A DNA stretch of 8,655 nucleotides, taken from assembly GCA_044238735.1 (NCBI GenBank), contig JBIICS010000121.1, positions 1-8,655 of the forward strand, written 5' to 3'. A model generated the notes under the pieces. It was not told the DNA's origin, did not search any database, and saw only the letters and a list, made by a program, of their open reading frames with translations. Shown here piece after piece: positions 1-7,107 of this stretch; position 1 is the first letter of the stretch; every line of letters begins with the position of its first letter. The DNA comes from JBIICS01 sp044238735 (GTDB taxonomy: Bacteria > Bacteroidota > Bacteroidia > UBA4408). The translations under genes were made by a program, and so were the position numbers.

Positions 1-1068
1 GGTACCTAAACGATAAAAGCATGCGGGCATTAATTGAGAGTAATAGGCAAAATCTTCTGCGGTCATTCTTAAATCTAAATCCACCACATTATGTTCTCCC
101 AGGTATTCTATTGCTCCATCCAGAGCTAATTGGGTAGTTTTATTATCGTTAACCAAAAAGGGATAGCCACGTACTATATTAACTTCACATGAGGCACCAA
201 AAGCAGCCGCAGTTGTTTGAGCTATTTCTCTAATTTTATGGTGTGCATTATTTCTCCATTCCTCATCAAAAGTTCTAAAAGTACCTTCTAATTTTACCTC
301 ATCGGGGATTACATTGGTAGCACCGTTTCCAATAATTTTACCAAACGACAAAACAGTGGGTATATCAGGCGTAGCCAATCTGCTTACCAATTGTTGCAAT
401 GCAATTATGAGTTGTGCGGCAGTAGTTATGGGGTCTATATTTAAATGAGGCATCGCACCATGGCCTCCTTTTCCTTTAACGGTTATGTAAACTTCGTCGG
501 TACTGGCCATGTACTTCCCTTTTCTAAATCCAACTTTGCCTACTTCTAACTGTGGAAAAACATGTTGTCCCATAATACTAACGGGCAATGGATTGCCTAA
601 TGCGCCTTCTTTAATCATAAGTGACGCTCCTCCTGGCAATACTTCTTCACCTGGTTGAAAGATGAATTTAACTTCACCCGCTATAAATTCCTTTAAATCA
701 TTTAAAATTAAGGCCGTTCCCATTAAACTGGCCGAGTGAACATCATGCCCACACGCGTGCATTACACCAGTATTCTTAGAAGAGTATGGTTGCACCGACT
801 GTTCAAGAATGGGTAGAGCATCCATATCTGCTCTCAATAAAATGGTTTTACCTGGCTTATTTCCTTTTACCGAGGCTACAATACCGGTTTTAACATAGCC
901 ATCTTTAAACGGAATATTATTTTGAATTAAAAATTCTTTAATAAAATTGGATGTTTCAAATTCTTCAAACGATAATTCGGGATGCTGATGAAAGTGCCTA
1001 CGATAGCTCACAATTAAGGGATGGATATCCTTTGCCCGATTTTTTATTAAATTAATTACAGGGTTCAT
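1..1068 (-). CDS. M20D-family amidohydrolase (N-acyl amino acid / hippurate hydrolase type), 3' end cut by window edge
   Basis: This is a cytoplasmic binuclear-metal amidohydrolase of the kind that cleaves N-acyl amino acids or similar amides (peptidase family M20, subfamily D). The frame gives 356 residues and is still open at base 1; relatives are about 390-400 residues, so only the C-terminal tail is missing. Visible motifs are RRHFHQHPELSFEE near residues 23-36, RADMDALP at 79-86, the metal-binding HACGHDVH at 104-111 (Cys106, His108), QPGEE at 138-142 with the catalytic/metal Glu pair, GQHVFP at 167-172 with another metal His, the GGHGAMPH motif of the dimerisation domain, and TAEDFAYY near the end. 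The last metal His of the family would lie outside the window. The ATG at 1066-1068 overlaps the stop of the upstream permease gene as ATGA, which fixes the start and suggests translational coupling. Family assignment is firm; the natural substrate is not known. Confidence 0.95.
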   Translation of the reverse strand, partial: MNPVINLIKNRAKDIHPLIVSYRRHFHQHPELSFEEFETSNFIKEFLIQNNIPFKDGYVKTGIVASVKGNKPGKTILLRADMDALPILEQSVQPYSSKNTGVMHACGHDVHSASLMGTALILNDLKEFIAGEVKFIFQPGEEVLPGGASLMIKEGALGNPLPVSIMGQHVFPQLEVGKVGFRKGKYMASTDEVYITVKGKGGHGAMPHLNIDPITTAAQLIIALQQLVSRLATPDIPTVLSFGKIIGNGATNVIPDEVKLEGTFRTFDEEWRNNAHHKIREIAQTTAAAFGASCEVNIVRGYPFLVNDNKTTQLALDGAIEYLGEHNVVDLDLRMTAEDFAYYSQLMPACFYRLGT

Positions 1069-1433
1069 TTACCTAGAATCATTTTAAATGAAACAGCTAA
1101 TAAAACATATCCGAAAATTTTTTTAAGAGTTTTTTGATCAATAGACAGGGAAAATTTGGAACCCAAAAAACTACCAACAACAAAAGTGCAGGCAATTAAA
1201 ACCAAAGCTTTTAAATTAACATTGCCACTTTGATAGTAATTATAGGCTCCTAATATCCCAACTGGTATAGTTAGCATTGCTAGGGTTGTGCCTTGAGCCA
1301 TATGTTGAGTCATACCTAAAAAATAGACGAGTGCGGGCACTATGATGATCCCCCCCCCAATACCCACCATTCCGCTGGCAGTTCCTGCAACCAGACCAAT
1401 AATTAACAATATAATAACCTGAAATGAGTTCAT
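1065..1433 (-). CDS. Half-size TauE/SafE-family (DUF81) membrane transporter
   Basis: This 122-residue, very hydrophobic protein matches one repeat of the TauE/SafE family, whose full-length members (about 250 residues) have two such repeats and are proposed exporters of sulfite, sulfoacetate or related anions. Seen here: a first membrane segment at about 4-19, the signature SGMVGIGGGIIIVPAL at 20-35, further hydrophobic segments at about 48-66, 74-92 and 105-120, and the typical ending with a KTLKKIFG turn before the last helix. The frame ends in a proper stop that overlaps the amidohydrolase start (ATGA), so this looks like a complete single-repeat protein and not a truncation; such a protein would presumably work as a homodimer (inference). 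Three glycines of the signature are encoded by an unbroken run of nine G (1350-1358), unusual for this AT-rich DNA. No Shine-Dalgarno is seen before the ATG. The transported substrate is unknown. Confidence 0.88.
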   Translation of the reverse strand: MNSFQVIILLIIGLVAGTASGMVGIGGGIIIVPALVYFLGMTQHMAQGTTLAMLTIPVGILGAYNYYQSGNVNLKALVLIACTFVVGSFLGSKFSLSIDQKTLKKIFGYVLLAVSFKMILGK

Positions 1434-1531
1434 TATTTTAGTCTGTAAAGATGAGAAATTTTTAATCGCTATTTTTTAATTTTTTTAAAAAAGCCCTTTT
1501 TTTGGATTGAAAGTGATTATATACAAAAACT

Positions 1532-1562
1532 CAAATTAGGTTCGTTTTATAGTTTTTAACAA
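1532..1562 (-). promoter_or_regulatory. Weak candidate promoter for the permease/amidohydrolase unit
   Basis: Read on the minus strand, TTG (1562-1560) is followed after 21 bases by TAATTTG (1538-1532). This resembles the Bacteroidota sigma factor pattern of TTG at -33 and TAnnTTTG at -7, but the -7 element is one base short. It would give a leader of roughly 90 bases before the ATG at 1433. In AT-rich DNA such matches arise often by chance. Confidence 0.2.
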
Positions 1563-1563
1563 T

Positions 1564-1842
1564 TTAAACCCAATATTCGCAAGCCAATGCCCGCATTAAT
1601 ATGAGTTCCAAAAAGTAATCCTCAAAAGCATAGAATTTTCTGAATGCTAAAAATTCTTACCATTAAGGGAATCCCGATACTATGAAATAAGTATAACAAA
1701 AGGCTAAAATTTTTAGGTTTCTACGACTGTTTAATTGGGGCATGCCTAAATTAAATGCAATTTTAATTCTGCTTAACCTGTAAGGCATTCCGCTTTCATT
1801 AACTCTAAATAACTTCAACTTTTTTAAATCGAAATTTAGTTT
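1564..1842 (-). pseudogene. Possible decayed reading frame or repeat-derived sequence
   Basis: On the minus strand one frame stays open for 59 codons (1842 to 1666), meets TAA-TGG-TAA at 1665-1657, and then runs 31 more codons in the same frame to a stop at 1566-1564. The translation has a mixed, protein-like composition (for example RVNESGMPYRLSRI, then FRKFYAFEDYFLEL). An in-frame ATG at 1788 would start a 41-residue peptide ending ...FIVSGFP. The shifted frame at 1621-1556 is also open and protein-like (GTHINAGIGLRILGL). Three readings are possible: a dead gene with two nonsense codons, a copy of a dispersed intergenic repeat, or chance. I recognise no family. It lies upstream of the permease gene on the same strand and its G+C is higher than that of the sequence to its right. 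Confidence 0.3.
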
Positions 1843-2004
1843 TTAAATGTTTTTTTTGAAATGGGTATTCCATTATTTAAATAAAAAATTCAGGGTAAAA
1901 AACCTTAAATCATTTTTAAAATTGATTTATTAAATAATTTTAATTGATCTGTTTAAAAAACCACTATGAAACTGAGATAATTCTCTTTAAATTAGTAGAA
2001 AATT

Positions 2005-2925
2005 ATGCTTAAAACCTCTTTTATAGTTAACAGTAAAACTACAGATACAAAAAGGCTGGAGAAGGAGATTGTAAGCTATTGTCAAACTCACAAAATACCC
2101 TTCGAAATAAAATTAACATTAACTCCAGGGGATGCCATATTACTTACTGAAGATGCTATAAAATCAGGTTCTAGGTTAATTGTGGCTATGGGTGGAGATG
2201 GCACTTTTAATGAAGTTTTAAATGGATTAATATACAGCAATACAAACGAAACGGTTCTCTTTTCAGGGATGCCTTGTGGTACAGCTAACGATTTTTGCAA
2301 AACCCTCAAAATGCCTGCCAGTATAGAAGAGCTTTTTAGTTGTTTAGATAAAAAACAGATAAAGGAAATTGATATTGGGAAGGCTGAATTCTATGAACAT
2401 TCAGGACAAAAATCTGAACGTTACTTTTTAAATTCGTCTAATGTGGGTTTTTCAGCCGAAGTGGTTGATAAGGTTAATAATTCTAAGAAATATTTGGGTT
2501 CTAAATTAACCTATTTGAGGTCAATATCGAGTACTATTTTGTTTGGTAAAACCGAAGAGGTGGTTGTAAAAACAAAAACGGAGAGCTGGAATGGTAAGCT
2601 GTTTAATATTAGCGTATGTAATGGTAAATTTGTGGGCAGTGGATTGCAAATTGCTCCTCAGGCAAGTTTAACCGATGGTTTGTTTAGTATTACGTTATTA
2701 AGAAAATTTTCTTTTTTGGATTATTTAAAGTATTTACCTCGTGTTTTTAAAGGTGAATATTTAGTTCACGATTCATTAACCTATATGAGTGCCGATGAAA
2801 TTTCTGTTGAAGGACTAGACAATCAGTTAGGGGTAGAAATGGATGGTGAATTTGTAGGTTTCTCCAAAGCTAAATTTGAATTATTGCCGGCTAAATTAAA
2901 AGTTGTATTTGCAGAAAATTTGTGA
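2005..2925 (+). CDS. Diacylglycerol kinase-family lipid kinase (YegS/DgkB/BmrU type)
   Basis: This 306-residue cytoplasmic, probably membrane-associated enzyme should phosphorylate a lipid alcohol such as diacylglycerol with ATP. It has the full family layout: the N-terminal FIVNS strand (residues 6-10), the nucleotide-binding GGDGTFNEVLNG at 63-74, PCGTANDF at 90-97, NVGFSAEVV at 146-154, the C-terminal-domain segment GSGLQIAPQASLTDGLF at 211-227, and the MDGEF motif at 279-283, which falls where characterised relatives carry catalytic acidic residues. Length is normal for the family (about 290-310). The ATG at 2005 sits just before the conserved first strand; no Shine-Dalgarno is visible. 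It is the first gene of a four-gene operon and its TGA overlaps the next ATG by one base (TGATG at 2923-2927). Diacylglycerol is the default substrate, but sphingoid bases, ceramide or polyprenols are also phosphorylated by members of this superfamily, so the true lipid is open. Confidence 0.93.
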   Translation: MLKTSFIVNSKTTDTKRLEKEIVSYCQTHKIPFEIKLTLTPGDAILLTEDAIKSGSRLIVAMGGDGTFNEVLNGLIYSNTNETVLFSGMPCGTANDFCKTLKMPASIEELFSCLDKKQIKEIDIGKAEFYEHSGQKSERYFLNSSNVGFSAEVVDKVNNSKKYLGSKLTYLRSISSTILFGKTEEVVVKTKTESWNGKLFNISVCNGKFVGSGLQIAPQASLTDGLFSITLLRKFSFLDYLKYLPRVFKGEYLVHDSLTYMSADEISVEGLDNQLGVEMDGEFVGFSKAKFELLPAKLKVVFAENL

Positions 2926-4409
2926 TGCGTAGTAAAAATCAACAGCCGTTTTCAATTTTGGCATTATCTCTAGTTTTAATTGTACTTTCTTATTTTATAA
3001 TAGGTGAAAAGCAAATTGGAAATTATAAAATCAAAGAGATTAATTTGGTTTCCGATTTAATGAAGTCACCTCCCCAAAAAAACAATCCGGATATTAAACT
3101 CAAATTGCCAGCTAAATCAATTATAGCAGCTAAAGAAGATTCTGTGGTTTTGAGCAACAGCATAACTGAAGTTAAAAACAAGATCTTATATGTTAGTGAT
3201 GGAGATACCAGTAATTTTTTAAGTCATTTTTTCGAATCAATAAAAGCAGTTAAGCAAGGGAATAAAGTTAGAGTAGCCTACTTTGGTGATAGTATGATTG
3301 AGGGGGATTTACTTACGCAGGATTTACGATATTTAATGCAAAAGCAATTTGGTGGCAAAGGTGTTGGGTTTGTACCCATTACCTCTCCTGTTGCTGGTTT
3401 TAGGCGAACAATCGCTAATAACGCATCTGAAGATTGGAAAGTATACAATTTGGTTAATGCTGATACTTCTTATTTGCATCGCCCCGGAATTTCCGGATAT
3501 TCTTTTATTCCAACGCTTAGTCCGGTGCAGGTTGATACCCTTATTAGTGGCGGAAATTCCAGCTGGGCAAAATTTTCGGCAACAAAATCCTATCCCAATC
3601 TTAAAGAGTTTTATAATGTTTCCTTGTATTATGGTAAGTCTAATCAGTCAGGTACAAAACTAAGTTACACTTTTGGCGGGTCTAAAGTGGTAAATAACTT
3701 AACCGGAAGAGATGCGGTAAACGAATTGGTGATTAATAAAATGTCACCTAAGCAATACCTTACCTTAAACATGGCTTGTAGTGCACCGATGCCTCTATAC
3801 GGTTTAAATTTTGATAGTGATACCGGCGTTTTTATAGACAACTTTGCTTTTCGAGGTAATTCTGGATTGGCCCTAACTAAAATACCATACAAAGTTTTAA
3901 AAGATTTTAATAAATACCTAAACTACGACTTAATTGTTCTTCAATATGGTTTAAATGTGGCTAACGCATCCATGACTAATTACGGATGGTACGAGGCAGG
4001 AATGATAAGAGTTATTAATTATTTAAAAAGTTGTTTTCCTCAAGCTTCATTTTTGGTTGTAAGTGTTGGCGATAAAAGTATGAACAATCACGGTGTATTT
4101 GAAACAGATCCCAGTATACCCATTTTGGTTGAAGCTCAAAAACGTGTGGCTAAAAAAACAGGTTCTGCTTTTTGGAATCTTTTTGAAGCAATGGGTGGTA
4201 AAAATTCTATGGTTAATTGGGTAGAGGGCGATACAGTTTTGGCTAATAAAGATTATACTCATCTCAATCACAGAGGTGCCTCCAAGGTTGCAAAATTATT
4301 ATACAAGCATCTAATGGATGAATACAATGTTTACAACGCGTCATCCGCTAAAAAAAATTTGCAGGCCTCCAGTCCCTTAACTAACAAAGAAAGCTCTCCG
4401 TCTTTATGA
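2925..4409 (+). CDS. Membrane-anchored SGNH/GDSL-type protein, first of a tandem pair
   Basis: This 494-residue protein probably acts outside the inner membrane as an acyltransferase or esterase on a glycan. A hydrophobic segment at residues 9-26 with no obvious cleavage site suggests an N-terminal anchor. SGNH block I is YFGDSMIEGD (nucleophile Ser123), a block II-like Gly lies in FRGNSG (310-314), block III is QYGLN (Asn344), and block V is DYTH (Asp443, His446), so the catalytic set looks complete. About 160 residues with many beta-strand-like stretches lie between blocks I and II; this recalls SGNH esterases with an inserted carbohydrate-binding domain, such as Ape1 (inference). The start is taken as ATG 2925, which overlaps the upstream stop as TGATG; a GTG at 2922 would add one residue. 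It couples to the next gene through ATGA. Its sequence around block I and at the C-terminus resembles the following gene product, so the two are probably paralogs. Confidence 0.85.
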   Translation: MRSKNQQPFSILALSLVLIVLSYFIIGEKQIGNYKIKEINLVSDLMKSPPQKNNPDIKLKLPAKSIIAAKEDSVVLSNSITEVKNKILYVSDGDTSNFLSHFFESIKAVKQGNKVRVAYFGDSMIEGDLLTQDLRYLMQKQFGGKGVGFVPITSPVAGFRRTIANNASEDWKVYNLVNADTSYLHRPGISGYSFIPTLSPVQVDTLISGGNSSWAKFSATKSYPNLKEFYNVSLYYGKSNQSGTKLSYTFGGSKVVNNLTGRDAVNELVINKMSPKQYLTLNMACSAPMPLYGLNFDSDTGVFIDNFAFRGNSGLALTKIPYKVLKDFNKYLNYDLIVLQYGLNVANASMTNYGWYEAGMIRVINYLKSCFPQASFLVVSVGDKSMNNHGVFETDPSIPILVEAQKRVAKKTGSAFWNLFEAMGGKNSMVNWVEGDTVLANKDYTHLNHRGASKVAKLLYKHLMDEYNVYNASSAKKNLQASSPLTNKESSPSL

Positions 4410-5653
4410 GATGTCTTTTTTTAGTTGTTTTAATGCTATTTGGCGTTAACAAAATTAGGGCTCAACATCTATCTTTTAAAGATTCCATTCATAATCGTTA
4501 TAAGTTTATTGATTTCAATTTTTTTGATATTCAAAATAGCGATAGTGCACTTAAAAATTTTTATAATCTTCTTTATCTACAAGAAAAAAATAATAATCAA
4601 AAAATAAATATTAGTCATATAGGAGATTCGCACATTCAGGCTGATTTTTTTTCGGGTAAAGTTCGAAGATTATTTCAGCGTAAGTTTGGGAATGCAGGTC
4701 GGGGTCTGGTTTTTCCTTATCGGGTAGCAAAAACAAACGAACCTTGGGGTGTGCACTCCGAAGGTCATGGTGTTTGGGAGGCAAAACGATGTGTGTTTTA
4801 CGAAAAGCCATTACCTATTGGTGTTTCGGGTATCACTATTAAATGTGCTGATTCTTCGTCCGAAATATCAATAAATGTTTTGAATCAGGAAGATATGGAT
4901 TATCGTTTTGATCGTTTAACATTGTTTCACGAGAAAGGATCGGAAGCATATGACCTACTTGTTTTAGATCAATCGCAAAATATTAAAGGTTTTATTAATT
5001 CTAATTTATTGCAAAAAGAAAAATTTACTAGCAGAATTCAGCTCGATACGTTAATTAGTTATATTAAATTTAAGTCGTATAAAAGAGATTCTTCAATACA
5101 AAAATATACTCAGATTTATGGAGTGTATTTAGAGAATGGAAAAAATGGAATCGTATACAACATGACAGGGGTAAATGGTGCCGAATTTCCTCATTACAAC
5201 CGGGCTAGTCTTTTTCAGGAACAAGAAAAAACATTAAATAATAATCTGTTTATTATCTCTTTGGGTACAAACGATCTTGTGCCTCCTCATCCGGATTTAT
5301 CCAGAATAATTTTGGATATTGATACATTAGTTTCTAATCTTCGTATGCATAACCCTAATACCAGTATTTTAATTACCGGCTCAGGCGATTTTTTAAAAAG
5401 AAGAAAGGTTAAAAACAAATTTTCGGAGTTGTTTTCGGATACTTTAAGTTCGTATTGTAAGTCTCATAATATTGCATATTGGGACTGGTATCGGGTAATG
5501 GGTGGGTTAGGATCTGTAAACTTGTTTTTTAAGAAAGGCCTGGCTCAAGCCGATAAATTACATTTAACCAGAGCAGGCTACGAGTTAGAGGGCGAGCTTC
5601 TGTATTTCGCCATAATGCAAGGATACGAAAGATTTAAATCCTCAAAGCCTTGA
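4406..5653 (+). CDS. Exported SGNH/GDSL-type protein, second of a tandem pair
   Basis: This 415-residue protein begins with a short signal peptide (hydrophobic core at about 4-13) ending in KIRAQ, the Ala-Gln ending typical of Bacteroidota secreted proteins, so it should be periplasmic or beyond. The SGNH motifs are more canonical than in its neighbour: HIGDSHIQAD with Ser75 in block I, TGVNGA with Gly255 in block II, SLGTND with Asn289 in block III, and DKLH with Asp383 and His386 in block V. About 170 residues separate blocks I and II, again suggesting an inserted beta-rich domain. Shared with the upstream protein are the pattern GDS..I..D.....R.L.Q.FG..G.G.V after the nucleophile and a C-terminal W....VMGG / F...AMGG element before block V. 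The gene starts inside the upstream stop (ATGA 4406-4409) and ends inside the MBOAT start (TTGA 5650-5653). A role as glycan O-acyltransferase or esterase partner of the MBOAT is inferred from family and position. Confidence 0.87.
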   Translation: MRCLFLVVLMLFGVNKIRAQHLSFKDSIHNRYKFIDFNFFDIQNSDSALKNFYNLLYLQEKNNNQKINISHIGDSHIQADFFSGKVRRLFQRKFGNAGRGLVFPYRVAKTNEPWGVHSEGHGVWEAKRCVFYEKPLPIGVSGITIKCADSSSEISINVLNQEDMDYRFDRLTLFHEKGSEAYDLLVLDQSQNIKGFINSNLLQKEKFTSRIQLDTLISYIKFKSYKRDSSIQKYTQIYGVYLENGKNGIVYNMTGVNGAEFPHYNRASLFQEQEKTLNNNLFIISLGTNDLVPPHPDLSRIILDIDTLVSNLRMHNPNTSILITGSGDFLKRRKVKNKFSELFSDTLSSYCKSHNIAYWDWYRVMGGLGSVNLFFKKGLAQADKLHLTRAGYELEGELLYFAIMQGYERFKSSKP

Positions 5654-7107
5654 TAGAAAATTTAAAGAACATATTAATCTATAATCCCAAAGAACCTCTT
5701 TTATTTAATAGTGGTTTATTCTTCATTTTATTAATAGTTGTTTTATTCGTTTATCAGGCTTTGTATAAAAGTAAGGTTGCGCGTATTAGTTTCTTAACAT
5801 TATTTTCGTTATACTTTTATTATAAATCGTGTGGCTATTATGTAGGCTTAATTATTCTGAGTGCTGTTATTGATTATAATATTTCAAACATTATATACAG
5901 ATCTAAATTAAATCTAAATAAAAAAATCTGGCTTGTTATAAGTTTAGTTCTAAATCTTGGTATGCTTGCATACTTTAAATACACCAATTTTTTTATAGAT
6001 ACCGTTAATCATTTTATTAGCGGTAAATTAACTTTTATTGATGTATTTCTGCCCATTGGTATTTCCTTTTATACGTTCGAAAATTTAAGCTATACGCTGG
6101 ATGTTTATCGTGGTGAGTTTAAGCCTATTGATAAGTTCTTAGATTATCTTTTCTTTTTATCTTTTTTTCCAAAACTGGTAGCAGGTCCTATTGTTAGGGC
6201 AGCTGATTTTATTCCTCAAATAAGCAAGGAGCCGGCACTAAATAATCCACTTGTAAATAGGGGTTTGTTCTTAATAATGGGTGGTTTATTTAAGAAAGTT
6301 GTAATTTCCGATTACATCAGCATCAATTTTGTAGATCGAGTTTTTGATAATCCATTGCTATATACCTCGGCAGAGAATCTTTTAGCCGTTTATGGTTACA
6401 CTCTTCAAATTTATTGCGATTTCTCGGGATATTCAGATATGGCTATTGGAATTGCTTTATGGATGGGATTTGTTATTCCGGATAATTTTAGCGCACCCTA
6501 TCAGTCGATCACTATTACTGAGTTTTGGAGGAGGTGGCATATATCGCTGTCGTCGTGGCTAAAAGATTATTTGTACATTTCCCTTGGAGGTAATCGTAAG
6601 GGAAAGTTTCGTCAGTATCTTAATTTGTTTATTACGATGTTGCTTGGGGGGTTATGGCACGGAGCATCTTGGAAATTTGTTTTGTGGGGTGCATTGCATG
6701 GGGTATCGCTGGCAATTGATAAAATGATTTCGGGCGTTTTTAATTTTTATAAAAATCCGGTATCAAAATTTATTGGTTGGTTTATTACCTTTCATTTTGT
6801 TGCATTTTGTTGGATTTATTTTAGAGCATCTTCGTTCGAATCTGCACAGGATGTAATAAATATGATTATTAAAGGGCCCGAATGGGATTTAATACTTAAA
6901 ATTATTAGTGGTTACGATAAAGTATTTAGTTTAATAGCAATCGGATATGCTTTGCACTTTATTCCCTTAAATTTTGATTATAAGGTTATATCTAAAACTG
7001 AAAATTGGCCTGTTCCTTTAAAGGCATTTCTATTGGCTATTATGATATATTTGGTGGCTCAGGTTAAAAATGCCGATATACAACCGTTTATTTATTTTCA
7101 GTTTTAG
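5650..7107 (+). CDS. MBOAT-family O-acyltransferase (AlgI/PatA/DltB type)
   Basis: This 485-residue polytopic inner-membrane protein belongs to the membrane-bound O-acyltransferase family, whose bacterial members pass acyl groups (usually acetyl) from a cytoplasmic donor to extracytoplasmic SGNH partners for glycan modification. Evidence: an N-terminal PKEPLLFNSG before the first helix, LPIGISFYTFENLSY at 134-148, FFPKLVAGPIVRA at 172-184, the central EFWRRWHISLSSWLKDYLYISLGGN at 291-315 (shown by its key residues W293, R294, H297, K305), and GGLWHGASW at 333-341 with the invariant His337, equivalent to the essential His of AlgI. The C-terminus PFIYFQF is usual for AlgI-type proteins, so it is full length. 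The start is TTG: it overlaps the previous stop as TTGA, an in-frame TAA lies only 12 bases upstream (5635-5637), and the next in-frame Met is deep inside the protein (residue 105). The weak start may keep its level below that of the SGNH proteins (inference). Last gene of the operon. Confidence 0.94.
   Translation: MIENLKNILIYNPKEPLLFNSGLFFILLIVVLFVYQALYKSKVARISFLTLFSLYFYYKSCGYYVGLIILSAVIDYNISNIIYRSKLNLNKKIWLVISLVLNLGMLAYFKYTNFFIDTVNHFISGKLTFIDVFLPIGISFYTFENLSYTLDVYRGEFKPIDKFLDYLFFLSFFPKLVAGPIVRAADFIPQISKEPALNNPLVNRGLFLIMGGLFKKVVISDYISINFVDRVFDNPLLYTSAENLLAVYGYTLQIYCDFSGYSDMAIGIALWMGFVIPDNFSAPYQSITITEFWRRWHISLSSWLKDYLYISLGGNRKGKFRQYLNLFITMLLGGLWHGASWKFVLWGALHGVSLAIDKMISGVFNFYKNPVSKFIGWFITFHFVAFCWIYFRASSFESAQDVINMIIKGPEWDLILKIISGYDKVFSLIAIGYALHFIPLNFDYKVISKTENWPVPLKAFLLAIMIYLVAQVKNADIQPFIYFQF

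Larger units (their letters stand above)
1434..2004. other. Divergent intergenic region
   Basis: This 571-bp stretch separates the leftward permease/amidohydrolase unit from the rightward lipid kinase operon, so it should hold promoters for both. It has two parts. Bases 1564-1842 have near-coding G+C (about a third over 1661-1800) and an almost continuous minus-strand frame, described separately. Bases 1801-1980 are only about 18% G+C, with many A and T runs and a small inverted repeat AATGG/CCATT around 1860-1874. No tRNA, no riboswitch that I recognise, no CRISPR repeats and no clear rho-independent terminator were seen. Confidence 0.8.

Noticed and set aside
1479..1503. T-run, A-run, GCCC, T-run that looks like a rho-independent terminator
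   Set aside because: The stem would consist of A-T pairs only, and it lies upstream of the permease gene where a terminator has no obvious gene to end.
1840..2004. Promoter for the lipid kinase operon
   Set aside because: A promoter must exist here, but no segment matches the Bacteroidota TTG / TAnnTTTG pattern with proper spacing better than chance in 18% G+C sequence, so no site is called.
2088..2309. Minus-strand open frame of 73 codons inside the lipid kinase gene
   Set aside because: It lies wholly antisense to a gene with clear family motifs and its translation shows no recognisable domain; it is a by-product of the coding frame.
3349..3663. Plus-strand open frame of 104 codons inside the first SGNH gene
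   Set aside because: It is an out-of-frame reading of a gene whose SGNH motifs flank it on both sides; the hydrophobic translation is an artefact.
3665..4271. Two antisense open frames in the first SGNH gene (3665-3892, 4047-4271)
   Set aside because: Antisense to conserved coding sequence, no motifs, no start context.
4611..4811. Antisense open frame over the GDS block of the second SGNH gene
   Set aside because: Overlaps the most conserved part of a well-supported gene and resembles no family.
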